Source: JBFWIW01 sp050253535 (GTDB lineage: Bacteria > Bacillota > Clostridia > Oscillospirales > Oscillospiraceae). From it: a stretch of DNA of 14,815 nt. Every line of letters begins with the position of its first letter. Position 1 is the first letter of the stretch. The notes under the pieces were generated by a model, which saw nothing but the letters and a program-made list of their open reading frames with translations, did no database searches and was not told the DNA's origin. The position numbers and the translations under genes were made by a program. The stretch spans positions 1-14,815 of the forward strand of contig JBFWIW010000068.1 in the NCBI GenBank assembly GCA_050253535.1, written 5' to 3'. This document shows, one piece after another, positions 1 through 6,844 of the stretch.

Positions 1-92
1 TACCCGTCGGCCTGGTCCTTCCGTACAGACACTTTTTCGCCCTGCGACAGGAGGACGGTACGCACCGTTTTTTTGCCGGCGGCGAGCAGTGA
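1..92 (+). CDS. C-terminal end of an unidentified gene (partial)
   Basis: Reading from base 3, an open frame enters from the left edge and ends at a TGA at 90-92, giving 29 residues that end in FFAGGEQ. The other two plus-strand frames give less protein-like Arg/Ser/Pro-rich translations, and the GC-rich third positions match the next gene. The stop is 27 bases before the start of the S1-like gene and no terminator lies between them, so the two are probably co-transcribed. The fragment is too short to assign a function. Confidence 0.55.
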   Translation, partial: PVGLVLPYRHFFALRQEDGTHRFFAGGEQ

Positions 93-119
93 TAAATAAC
101 AAAAAGGAGGTCATCTATC

Positions 120-1397
120 ATGGCAAAAAAGAAACTCAGCGCAGAACCCAAGGAAATTACAACCGAACAGACCCTCGAACCGGAGGAGCAGGTCACAGGT
201 GCAGCGGCGCCGAAGATTGACGCTGTTATGGAAATTGCCGCGGAGCAAATGGACGCAGCCGCAGACGGCATGGAATTGGGCGAACAGCTGCCGGAGGAAG
301 AGAACCCCACGCAGATCCTCTCGCTGGATATCGTGCCGCTGGACCCGGAGCCGCGGGAGCCCGACGCTCCGTCCGATATCTGGCCAGACGAAAGCGAGAC
401 TAAGCCGACGGCATCGGAGAAAGCGCAGCGGCCCGCGGAACCGGCGAAAGCCCCGGATAAAAGACCTGTGCCGGAAAAATCGAAAGCACCGAAGCCCGCG
501 CAGCAGCCTTCGGAACGGCAGAGCTTTTACGATCTTGACTTTAATGAGTTGGATCGTGATCTCTCCGACGAAGAGCGGCAGGAGTGGAACTCCATCTATG
601 CATCCTATCGCGGCCGAAGCGCGCTTATCGGCACTATTATCGGTGCGGATCGGCACACGGTCAACGTCTGGAACCGTCAAACTGAGAAAATGGAACAGCA
701 AGAGATGTATTGCGCCATCGTGATACCCTTCCGGGTGCGCATTGTTATTCCCGCCACAGAGATGTGGGACAGCGGGCAGGAACGTCCCAACTATGTCCTC
801 CAAAACATGGTGGGAGCATCCATCGACTTTGTAATCATCAAAGTCGACCGTGAAGGCGGGTTTGCCATCGCGTCCCGCCGTCTGGCCGCCCGGTCGCGGC
901 GCTACTTTTTCTCAAGGCGTCCGACGCTGAACACGCCTAAAAGCAGAGTCAAGTGCCGCGTCCTCTCCGTTGGACCGAGGCGCTGCCTTGTGGAATGCTA
1001 CGGCCACGACATCAGCCTGACTCAGCGGGAGATGCGCTATACCGCAATTCCAGACCTGCGGACGGAGTACCATCCCGGTGAGGAATTGGACTGTATTGTC
1101 AAGGCTTATGACCCTGAAAGCGGCAAACTCATTATTTCGGTCAAGGAGACAAAGTCCAACCCTTTTGAAGGCGCTGAGCTGCGGCATCCGGTAGGTTCCC
1201 GGCGTCAGGCGGTCATTGCCGGCAAATACGGCGGCGGTGTCTTCTGCAATCTGCCGGACGGTACGGTCTGTATGTGCGCTTACTCATTCCAGTACGAGGA
1301 CTCGCACTTTCAGATCGGCGACACTGCCATCGTGGTAATCCAGCGGTACGATATTTCCAAAAAGCAAATTTATGGCAAGATCATTTCCAAGTGGTAG
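120..1397 (+). CDS. S1/OB-fold repeat protein with disordered N-terminus (element backbone)
   Basis: A 425-residue protein starting at ATG 120 behind AAGGAGG (104-110). Residues 1-135 are low-complexity, rich in Glu, Ala, Pro and Lys, and should be disordered. Residues about 164-255, 272-343 and 355-423 look like three OB/S1-type RNA-binding repeats. The second is the clearest, with VKCRVLSVGPRRCLVEC, then HPGEELDCIVKAYDPESGKL and IISVKE. Bacterial ribosomal protein S1 has more and better conserved repeats and no such N-terminal tail, so this is an S1-like accessory protein and not rpsA. Its GC-rich codon use matches the helicase at the right end and not the cargo between them, which suggests both are backbone genes of a mobile element. 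A nucleic-acid-binding role is inferred from the fold; no partner can be named. A diverged copy of its last codons occurs near 10240. Confidence 0.75.
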   Translation: MAKKKLSAEPKEITTEQTLEPEEQVTGAAAPKIDAVMEIAAEQMDAAADGMELGEQLPEEENPTQILSLDIVPLDPEPREPDAPSDIWPDESETKPTASEKAQRPAEPAKAPDKRPVPEKSKAPKPAQQPSERQSFYDLDFNELDRDLSDEERQEWNSIYASYRGRSALIGTIIGADRHTVNVWNRQTEKMEQQEMYCAIVIPFRVRIVIPATEMWDSGQERPNYVLQNMVGASIDFVIIKVDREGGFAIASRRLAARSRRYFFSRRPTLNTPKSRVKCRVLSVGPRRCLVECYGHDISLTQREMRYTAIPDLRTEYHPGEELDCIVKAYDPESGKLIISVKETKSNPFEGAELRHPVGSRRQAVIAGKYGGGVFCNLPDGTVCMCAYSFQYEDSHFQIGDTAIVVIQRYDISKKQIYGKIISKW

Positions 1398-1402
1398 GAT
1401 AT

Positions 1403-1449
1403 AAAAAAGCGGACCGGCTTCCTTTTTTGGGAGGAAGCCGGCCTGTTTT
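1403..1449. terminator. Bidirectional terminator between the S1-like gene and blaR1-like gene
   Basis: A perfect 9-bp stem, CCGGCTTCC (1414-1422) with GGAAGCCGG (1433-1441). It is followed by a T-rich stretch on the plus strand (CCTGTTTTG) and preceded by AAAAAA (1403-1408), which is a U-run for minus-strand transcripts. It lies between convergent genes and can stop transcription from both sides. Confidence 0.75.
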
Positions 1450-1517
1450 GCTTATTAGCTTTTGTTAAATAAGGCTATGCCCGAAAGGAGAAGACCATAA
1501 TTATACAGTTCTTTTAA

Positions 1518-4010
1518 TTAATACCCCTGACCATCAATCCGCCAGGCGCCGTCAGCGCTGTCCCTGATCAGAATCATATGCCAATCGGGATAGTAGCCCT
1601 GAAAGGTCTTGTCGTTTTCAATTGTAAAATTGCAGATCAGAACAATAACATTTTCCGCCGATACTCCATTTGTATTACCTTTACCAGATTCCATATAGGA
1701 AGCGCGGGCTTTGGCACATGCTTCCTCGTCAAACCATAAATCGTTCAAAACACGGGAAGTTGCTTCTTTGGAAAAGTACTGACTGACACATTCCTTAGCC
1801 GCCTGGATTTCTGCTTCCATATAGACTATAGTCTCATCCATATCAAAGAGCTTATATACCATATCACCGCGCACATAGGAGAGCGACCCAAGCGTCCAGT
1901 CTGAGGTATGGAGATATCCATACTCGTCTGTGTCAAACTTGACGGCGCGGTAGCTGTGAGCTCCGATTATCTCGGAAGCAATGACATTGTCTGCAGAAAC
2001 AAAACCGCTGAACTGTTCCTCCATTTTCTGATAGGCTGTTTCCCGCAGGGTATTGTCTGCAACGGTATAGACATACATATTTTCGCTGGAAATGGGATGA
2101 AGCTGTACGGTGTTCCCATTAGCGCTGACGAACGCCTCGCAGGCGTCGCTTCCCTGTGTCATGTGGCAATTGATTGGCCGCAAATCCAGACTACGAATAA
2201 GCTGTTGGGAATTAAGATCATAAACAAATAGCCCGAAGTAACCGTGAAAAATGACGATATCATCGGAAGCATAATCGAGGGATGCCATGTCGGCACCGAT
2301 TGTCTGATCGCGTGACCATTCGGCGTAGGTGGGTTCAACACTGTTTGCCTCATGTGATGGGTGTCTGCTTATGAATGCATCAATATCCTGATATCGGATA
2401 TCGATGCCGCTGCCGCCGCTTTCCCAAATACTTTCGAGATCCACGCTGTCAATAAGCTTGCCGTCCGTGCGAACAATGAGCCGATAACCGCCCTCAACTC
2501 CATAGACCATAATATGATAATCAAGATTTGAGCTGGCATCAACGCCATAAAAACCTTCAAAGGCTCCAAAAGTCAGAGCGTCGCCTTTTTGCGCCAATTT
2601 TCCCACGTCTTCCTGTGTCAGTTCTGCTTGACGGTCATCTATAGTAAACTCTGCCCAGACAATGCGCAATGTTCGCGTCGTCGACGTTTCTCCGGTATAC
2701 CAGCCCTCCGTTACTATGCGATAATTTCCGGCAGCAAGCTCATCCGGTAGCATGTCGGGGGTAAGCGTGTACTCGGTTGAGTCTCCCACGGCAAGATCAA
2801 ATGCAATCTCAGGGAAAGCCACGTCCTCAGCAAAGGGCACAATCCGCCACTCGTTTCCGACCTGCTTGACAAGAGTAAATGCTTTGCCACATGTCAGACC
2901 GCTCTCCATGTCCGTGTTTGTGAGCTTTGCCGTGATCTCTGTGAACGATGAGTCGTACATTGCGGCATCTGTACTGAACGTGACCCGATCATATTCGTAA
3001 CTCGGGAAATGATAGGTCTCCCAATTTGATTCACTCGCAGCATTTAATGGGTTCATTGCCAAGCCCACGCCCAAGACTGCGACGAGCACGACAGATACCA
3101 CGATAACCCATGCTACAGGCTTTTTGAAGTTCAGCACATTTTTTATCCTTCCCTTTACGTTTCCCTCGCCGAAGGCAAGCGGGCTGCCATTTATAATACG
3201 TTTCCCCGCCGCCAGCGATAAAAGGGACGAGGAATAGGCTTTTTTGACCTCGCTGCCCATTTCCTTTATCACCCGTTCATCGCAGGAAAGCTCCATATCC
3301 GTGCTCATCAGGACAAATGCGACCCACACCAGCGGATTGAACCAATGAATGCTCAGGACCAAAAAGGCAAAGGGTTTTATGATGTGGTCGAACCGCCGGA
3401 TATGCGTCTGCTCATGCCGGATGATATAGCTTTCTTCCTCCGCTGTCAGACCGGCGGGGATGTATATTCTCGGCTTGAAAAACCCAAGCACAAATGGAGT
3501 TTTCAGGTTGTCAGCCACGTAAATATTCCGCGCCGCCTGCCGTGCGCTTTTTAGTCGGCTTCTCAGTATCAGTATGGAAACGACGCTGTAAGCTAGCATC
3601 GCCGCGATGCCGAAAAGCCACAGCAAGGTTGCAATCGCCATCGGCGCTTCCAGTGGGTCGGCAACCGTCTGCTCATCACCTTGCGGCAGGGTTTCATTGA
3701 TGACTTGACTGATACCCGGAAGCGGTAAATCCACCTGTGGGTTTGCCGCGCGAACGATATCGGCGGGGATATAGGTGATGCTGCTGTTTGTTACGCTTGG
3801 AGAATTAAAGATGCCCAGCAGCGAAAAGTCCGAGGATAACGATACGGGACAGAGAAGCCGAAATAACACTACCGCCCACAGCGCATAGGAAAATACTTTC
3901 GGCGCTTTTTTCAGCGGCAGACGGGCAAGCAGCACAAGGACGATAACGATCCCCGCGGTAAGACTCATATTCAGAATTATTGGAAGCAACGTATAACACC
4001 ACATAAGCAT
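1518..4010 (-). CDS. BlaR1/MecR1-type M56 membrane metalloprotease with large ectodomain
   Basis: An 830-residue membrane protein. Hydrophobic segments at about 10-30, 41-55, 125-150 and 298-316 surround a cytoplasmic zinc-protease domain with the HExxH motif H199-E200-Q-T-H203, then D-M-E240-L-S-C-D-E, which probably supplies the third zinc ligand. In BlaR1/MecR1 this domain triggers loss of the BlaI-type repressor after an outside signal. Residues after 320 are not a penicillin-binding serine domain. They contain an Ig-like segment (about 330-450, ending LAVGDSTEYTLTPDML and AAGNYRIVTEGWY), a beta-rich middle, and a C-terminal region (about 720-830) ending DGAWRIDGQGY that resembles DUF4829, a domain I recall from clostridial M56 proteins. 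The start ATG shares its A with the repressor gene's TAA stop, so translation is coupled. The ligand is unknown and no beta-lactamase gene is nearby. Confidence 0.88.
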   Translation of the reverse strand: MLMWCYTLLPIILNMSLTAGIVIVLVLLARLPLKKAPKVFSYALWAVVLFRLLCPVSLSSDFSLLGIFNSPSVTNSSITYIPADIVRAANPQVDLPLPGISQVINETLPQGDEQTVADPLEAPMAIATLLWLFGIAAMLAYSVVSILILRSRLKSARQAARNIYVADNLKTPFVLGFFKPRIYIPAGLTAEEESYIIRHEQTHIRRFDHIIKPFAFLVLSIHWFNPLVWVAFVLMSTDMELSCDERVIKEMGSEVKKAYSSSLLSLAAGKRIINGSPLAFGEGNVKGRIKNVLNFKKPVAWVIVVSVVLVAVLGVGLAMNPLNAASESNWETYHFPSYEYDRVTFSTDAAMYDSSFTEITAKLTNTDMESGLTCGKAFTLVKQVGNEWRIVPFAEDVAFPEIAFDLAVGDSTEYTLTPDMLPDELAAGNYRIVTEGWYTGETSTTRTLRIVWAEFTIDDRQAELTQEDVGKLAQKGDALTFGAFEGFYGVDASSNLDYHIMVYGVEGGYRLIVRTDGKLIDSVDLESIWESGGSGIDIRYQDIDAFISRHPSHEANSVEPTYAEWSRDQTIGADMASLDYASDDIVIFHGYFGLFVYDLNSQQLIRSLDLRPINCHMTQGSDACEAFVSANGNTVQLHPISSENMYVYTVADNTLRETAYQKMEEQFSGFVSADNVIASEIIGAHSYRAVKFDTDEYGYLHTSDWTLGSLSYVRGDMVYKLFDMDETIVYMEAEIQAAKECVSQYFSKEATSRVLNDLWFDEEACAKARASYMESGKGNTNGVSAENVIVLICNFTIENDKTFQGYYPDWHMILIRDSADGAWRIDGQGY

Positions 4011-4369
4011 TAACCTCTGTTCTCGTCGATCAGCTTTTTCAGCTCCTCGGCCTGACGGTCACTGAGCTTTTTGCCTCCGATAAAGGCCGTCAGAAATTTG
4101 GGAAGCGAGCCTCCAAAGGTATCCTCCACGAAGCGTCTGCTCTGCCGGGCGTAGAATTCGTCCTTTTTGATCACAGAAGTGACGACGGCATTATGATTTT
4201 GGAAAATGCCCTTTTCACAGAGAATCTTTAAGACCGTATAGGTCGTGGACTTTTTCCAGTTCAGTTCGTTTTCGCACAGCTTCACCAGCTTTCCGGAACC
4301 GATCGGCTCATGCTGCCAGACCAGATCGGCGAATTTGGCCTCGCCCTGCGCAAGCTTATAATCGTTCAT
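4010..4369 (-). CDS. BlaI/MecI/CopY family winged-helix repressor
   Basis: A 119-residue protein that fits the BlaI/MecI family in length and layout. The N-terminal winged helix includes LVWQHEPIGSGKLVKLCENE and the conserved TTYTVLKIL recognition region (about 41-50). A C-terminal dimerisation helix follows (GGSLPKFLTAFIG, then LKKLIDENRG). Family members bind operator palindromes as dimers and are inactivated by cleavage or loss when the partner M56 protease is triggered. The start ATG (4367-4369) has AAGGAGG about 8 bases upstream. The gene is first in a two-gene operon with the M56 protease, overlapping it by one base. Two palindromes over and below its promoter imply that it represses itself and its partner. 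Confidence 0.92.
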   Translation of the reverse strand: MNDYKLAQGEAKFADLVWQHEPIGSGKLVKLCENELNWKKSTTYTVLKILCEKGIFQNHNAVVTSVIKKDEFYARQSRRFVEDTFGGSLPKFLTAFIGGKKLSDRQAEELKKLIDENRG

Positions 4370-4384
4370 CCATAAAACCTCCTT

Positions 4385-4403
4385 GGTCTATTCTGCATCG
4401 ACC
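4385..4403 (-). promoter_or_regulatory. Second operator-like palindrome of the blaI-type operon
   Basis: An imperfect 19-bp dyad with ends GGTC/GACC. Its half-sites (GGTCTAT and, on the other strand, GGTCGAT) match the half-site of the better palindrome about 29 bp upstream in the promoter. It lies between the -10 box and the ribosome binding site, where a bound repressor would block elongation. Confidence 0.55.
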
Positions 4404-4411
4404 TTTTATCT

Positions 4412-4443
4412 TTAGTCTATATGGCATAGACCGAAATGTCAAG
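4412..4443 (-). promoter_or_regulatory. Promoter of the blaI-blaR1-type operon with overlapping operator
   Basis: On the minus strand a perfect -35 TTGACA (plus positions 4437-4442) is followed after 17 bases by TAGACT (4414-4419) as the -10. A perfect inverted repeat GTCTAT-N5-ATAGAC (4415-4431) covers the -10 and much of the spacer, the classic place for a BlaI-family operator. The half-site differs from the staphylococcal TACA/TGTA type, so the regulon is probably private to this pair. Confidence 0.75.
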
Positions 4444-4520
4444 AGGATTAGGGACATATTTTGCTGAGAACTTTATTCCAATTGAAGCCAATCCGTATAG
4501 AAGGATATGGTAGTTGTTTG

Positions 4521-4578
4521 TCACATATAAAGCGGCCCGACAGCGGCCACCTTTATGTTGCAATGTGAAAACATAAAG
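4521..4578 (+). other. Two overlapping, mutually exclusive hairpins
   Basis: One imperfect stem pairs the ACATATAAAG..GGCC region (from about 4522) with GGCC..CTTTATGT (to about 4558), with mismatches and a bulge. A second, perfect 9-bp stem pairs CTTTATGTT (4551-4559) with AACATAAAG (4570-4578) and is followed by GCTTTTA. Both need the same CTTTATGT bases, so only one can form at a time. The site lies upstream of the sigma-factor remnant. An attenuator is one reading; chance pairing in AT-rich DNA is another. Confidence 0.3.
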
Positions 4579-4655
4579 CTTTTACCGCAAAATCAAGATA
4601 ACAATGCCACCTTTTGGTGTACTGAGTCGTTCTATTAAGTGAAAAGGGTGTTCAG

Positions 4656-4911
4656 GTGAAAGCAGCAGATTTATCGCGCACAGGTATTTCTTTCGAGGCT
4701 GTTGTCAGCGAATATTCAGATATGGTTACACGGCTTTGCTGCCTCAACCTGAATGACACCAATCAAGTCGAGGACTGTTGGCAGGAAACGTTTCTCGCTT
4801 TGTATACCTCTCCGTGCGTTCTGGAAAAATCGATGCCGGAGATCCGTAGTGGCTTGTCACCGTTACGCTGAACAAATGTCTGTTCGATTGATTCTTCCGC
4901 GGTTGGGTCTG
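4656..4911 (+). pseudogene. Decayed ECF-type RNA polymerase sigma factor gene
   Basis: A GTG at 4656 behind AAGGGTG opens a frame whose first 60 or so residues match region 2 of ECF sigma factors: EYSDMVTRLCCLNLN, then the hallmark EDCWQETFLALY and EKSMPEIR. The frame then ends early at 4869-4871. In another frame the sequence continues with WLVTVTLNKCLFD, a stop, and FFRG, which fits the usual ECF continuation of the type WL..VTLNKC.D.FR. So a frameshift near 4850 and an in-frame TGA near 4894 interrupt the gene, and region 4, the -35 reader, is missing. An intact copy would have directed polymerase to a specific promoter set, often with an anti-sigma partner, of which none is seen. Confidence is high for the family and good for inactivation. 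Confidence 0.72.
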
Positions 4912-5045
4912 CTGATGTAGTCTCCGAAAAAGCCGATTCCCCAGCAGCAGTAGTACTACTTCCAGACAGCACACTGTCACCGGTGTCATAATCGATGGTA
5001 TAGTCAGTTTCCAAAGCCGATTAGGATTGGGAATTTCTAACATTG
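4900..5045. other. Non-coding or decayed stretch after the sigma remnant
   Basis: No gene can be supported here. On the minus strand a frame from 5014 reads as an acidic Ser/Thr-rich string (for example SGSSTTAAGESAFSETT), like an extracytoplasmic linker. It runs antisense into the sigma remnant and has no ribosome binding site. It could be debris from another gene joined to the sigma remnant by a deletion or inversion. Confidence 0.3.
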
Positions 5046-5098
5046 AAAAAAGCAACAACAGCCACGGGTACTTGCTAAATATCCGCGGCTGTTATTGC
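5046..5098 (-). terminator. Rho-independent terminator of the glycosyltransferase-like gene
   Basis: On the minus-strand transcript a 19-position stem pairs 5080-5098 with 5052-5070, with one mismatch and two G-U pairs and a 9-base loop. TTTTTT (plus 5046-5051) follows at once. It lies about 95 bases past the stop of the minus-strand gene at 5193, and its wobble pairs favour function on that strand. Confidence 0.85.
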
Positions 5099-5192
5099 TC
5101 AGTATATTGACTTTTGATGCTGGGCTCCTGTCAAATCATACGTTTTATTTCTAAGTACCAGATGATAGAGCCTTCCAGTAGTAAGTCATTTT

Positions 5193-6661
5193 TCACTTTT
5201 GAAGAAAACTACAGATTTTCGCCCAGGTTTGCTGTGTATCGAGAAACTGCTGAAAATGCTTTCCGACATTCCTGTTATAGCGCTCCAGCTCAATCGAGAT
5301 GTTTTTAAAAGCGTCTCTCTTAAAATATGAACATATTTTAGGTAGAGTGATATTCAACTTTGATCTCATCTCTTCAATTCTTTCATCATAATGCTCGCGA
5401 TCTGTTATGTAAATAAGGAGCGGCTTATACCGTATCCAGCCGATACAGGCGCGGTAAAAGCGGTCAATGATCTGGTCCGAATCCGCCTTAATATATTTAA
5501 GGGTTATCGGCAGTACGCCGTCCATAAGATGATGATATGTGGAAAACCCGTCGTGAAACGTATAGCATGGTACCCGCAGCACACGGTGCTCTCCCAAACA
5601 GGTGCTTAAAAACGTATCCTCGCCGCGTGCCCCCGGAGGGTTATAAAATGGCTTTACCTCTTGGGGGTTGGTCAGATTAATGCACAGGTTCGCACCTGAG
5701 ATAAATTTTGCGTGGTTGATTTCTTTTACCGGAACGGCTGTATCACTAACCAGGATATTTGTATCGGCATAAGTAACCCCTCCGTTATTCATGACCGAAC
5801 GTATCTTGTCCCAGTTGACTATATCATTGCTTATTGCTTCTATAAACATGCGGAAATCGTTTTCGGTCATAGTCTCGTTAAACTCAATATATGGGATCGG
5901 AGAAATATATCCGCAGTGGTGACCGTGGGTAATGTCCGCGTTTCTGATATTTTTCAGATGCGTGTTCAGAACATGCTGCCCGCCCCAAACGGCGGTAGAG
6001 CGGGTATTGGTCACCGCCATCGGATATTCATTGTCGTCAAGAAAAACAAGATAATCAAGTTTGTTTTTGATCGCGGTGTAGAGTATTGCATTTCGTTTTG
6101 CCGCGTAACCGCTGCCAAAAATCAGCTTTGCCTCTTCTCTGTCAATTACACTTTCTCCAATGAGATAATTCATTTCCTTAGAAATTGCGGTGCTTCCTAT
6201 AAAGCTGGTTCCGTCAATAAGGCCAAGCACGTCCTTGTTGATATTTGTATAATCAGTTGATTTCGTTTTGAAATATCTTAAGTCATATGCCACCAGCAGA
6301 TTTAGGTGGACATTCTCCCTCTCTGTCAGACCGGATTCCTTAAAGTTGTAAACGTATGATTTCAGAACCTTCTTAAAATTCTTNNNNNNNNNNNNNNNNN
6401 NNNNNNNNNNNNNNNNNNNNNNNNNNNNNNNNNNNNNNNNNNNNNNNNNNNNNNNNNNNNNNNNNNNNNNNNNNNNNNNNNNNTTGATTTCGTTTTGAAA
6501 TATCTTAAGTCATATGCCACCAGCAGATTTAGGTGGACATTCTCCCTCTCTGTCAGACCGGATTCCTTAAAGTTGTAAACGTATGATTTCAGAACCTTCT
6601 TAAAATTCTTTCTTCCTGTCGCAAACCCTATTCCAACTTCAATTATTTTATTTTCTGCCAA
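5193..6661 (-). CDS. GT-A type glycosyltransferase-like protein, split by an artificial assembly gap
   Basis: As drawn, the frame is interrupted by 100 N (6384-6483). The 127 bases on either side of the N run (6257-6383 and 6484-6610) are identical, so the two contigs really overlap. Removing one copy plus the N run gives a single 413-codon gene from TTG 6661 (AAGGAG 7-8 bases upstream) to the stop at 5193. In the merged protein, RNAILYTAIKNKLDYLVFLDDNEYP (last part about 132-138) has the form of the nucleotide-sugar-binding segment of GT-A enzymes with a D-D-N variant of the DxD motif. GARGEDTFLS (about 268-275) resembles the acceptor-side G-x-ED motif, and FHDGF follows. No membrane segment is evident, so it is probably cytoplasmic. 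Donor and acceptor are unknown. It is a lone gene with its own terminator. The exact family is not recognised with confidence. Confidence 0.7.
6257..6383. repeat. Left copy of a 127-bp duplication flanking the N gap (assembly artefact)
   Basis: This copy is identical over its full 127 bases to 6484-6610 and ends exactly at the first N, while the other begins exactly after the last N. A 127-base overlap is a common maximum k-mer size in short-read assemblers, and 100 N is the conventional unknown-size gap. This is therefore a scaffolding artefact and not a biological repeat. Confidence 0.9.
6384..6483. other. Assembly gap of 100 N
   Basis: Exactly 100 N bases lie between two identical 127-base contig ends. 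The gap size is a placeholder. The gene reads through without a gap if the contigs are overlapped, so the true missing length is probably zero. Confidence 0.95.
6484..6610. repeat. Right copy of the 127-bp duplication flanking the N gap
   Basis: Second copy of 6257-6383, starting directly after the N run. Its translation (residues about 17-59 of the merged protein) continues without a break into the left copy's downstream frame. Confidence 0.9.
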
Positions 6662-6722
6662 TCTTTTTCTCCTTTCTTGTTGAATTTCGTCTTAGAAATT
6701 AGTGAATATATGATGAATATAC

Positions 6723-6755
6723 AAAAAGTGCTTTCGATTCAATCGACGCACTTTT
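6723..6755 (-). terminator. Terminator of the PAS-GGDEF gene
   Basis: AAAAGTGC (6724-6731) pairs with GCACTTTT (6748-6755), and TCGATT/AATCGA (6734-6746) extends the stem inside. On the minus strand the 3' arm runs into a T5 tract. The site is about 90 bases beyond the cyclase stop and just upstream of the glycosyltransferase-like gene, so the two minus-strand genes are probably separate units. T-rich sequence also follows on the plus strand. Confidence 0.65.
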
Positions 6756-6844
6756 ATTATAACACAAAAAAACAAGATATGACAAAATCCGGATGCACTA
6801 CACCCAGCAGACACTAGAAATGACCGTAATACATGCCCTTTGCG

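Noticed and set aside
111..803. Long minus-strand open frame opposite the S1-like gene
   Set aside because: Arg/Leu/Phe-rich translation typical of the antisense of a GC-rich gene; no ribosome site or domain. The plus-strand gene explains the region.
1477..1500. Tiny ORF MPERRRP after the S1 terminator
   Set aside because: Too short and without a ribosome site of its own. The purine-rich stretch is more likely a leftover ribosome site or chance.
1518..4010. Penicillin-sensing BlaR1 linked to beta-lactam resistance
   Set aside because: No penicillin-binding ectodomain and no beta-lactamase or PBP2a-type gene in the window; only the protease half and repressor pairing support the name.
6257..6610. 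127-bp direct repeat as a biological duplication or attachment site
   Set aside because: Perfect identity, exact abutment on the N run and exact length point to assembler contig overlap.
6362..6661. Separate 99-codon gene running into the N stretch
   Set aside because: It is the N-terminus of the glycosyltransferase-like gene, cut off by the false gap.
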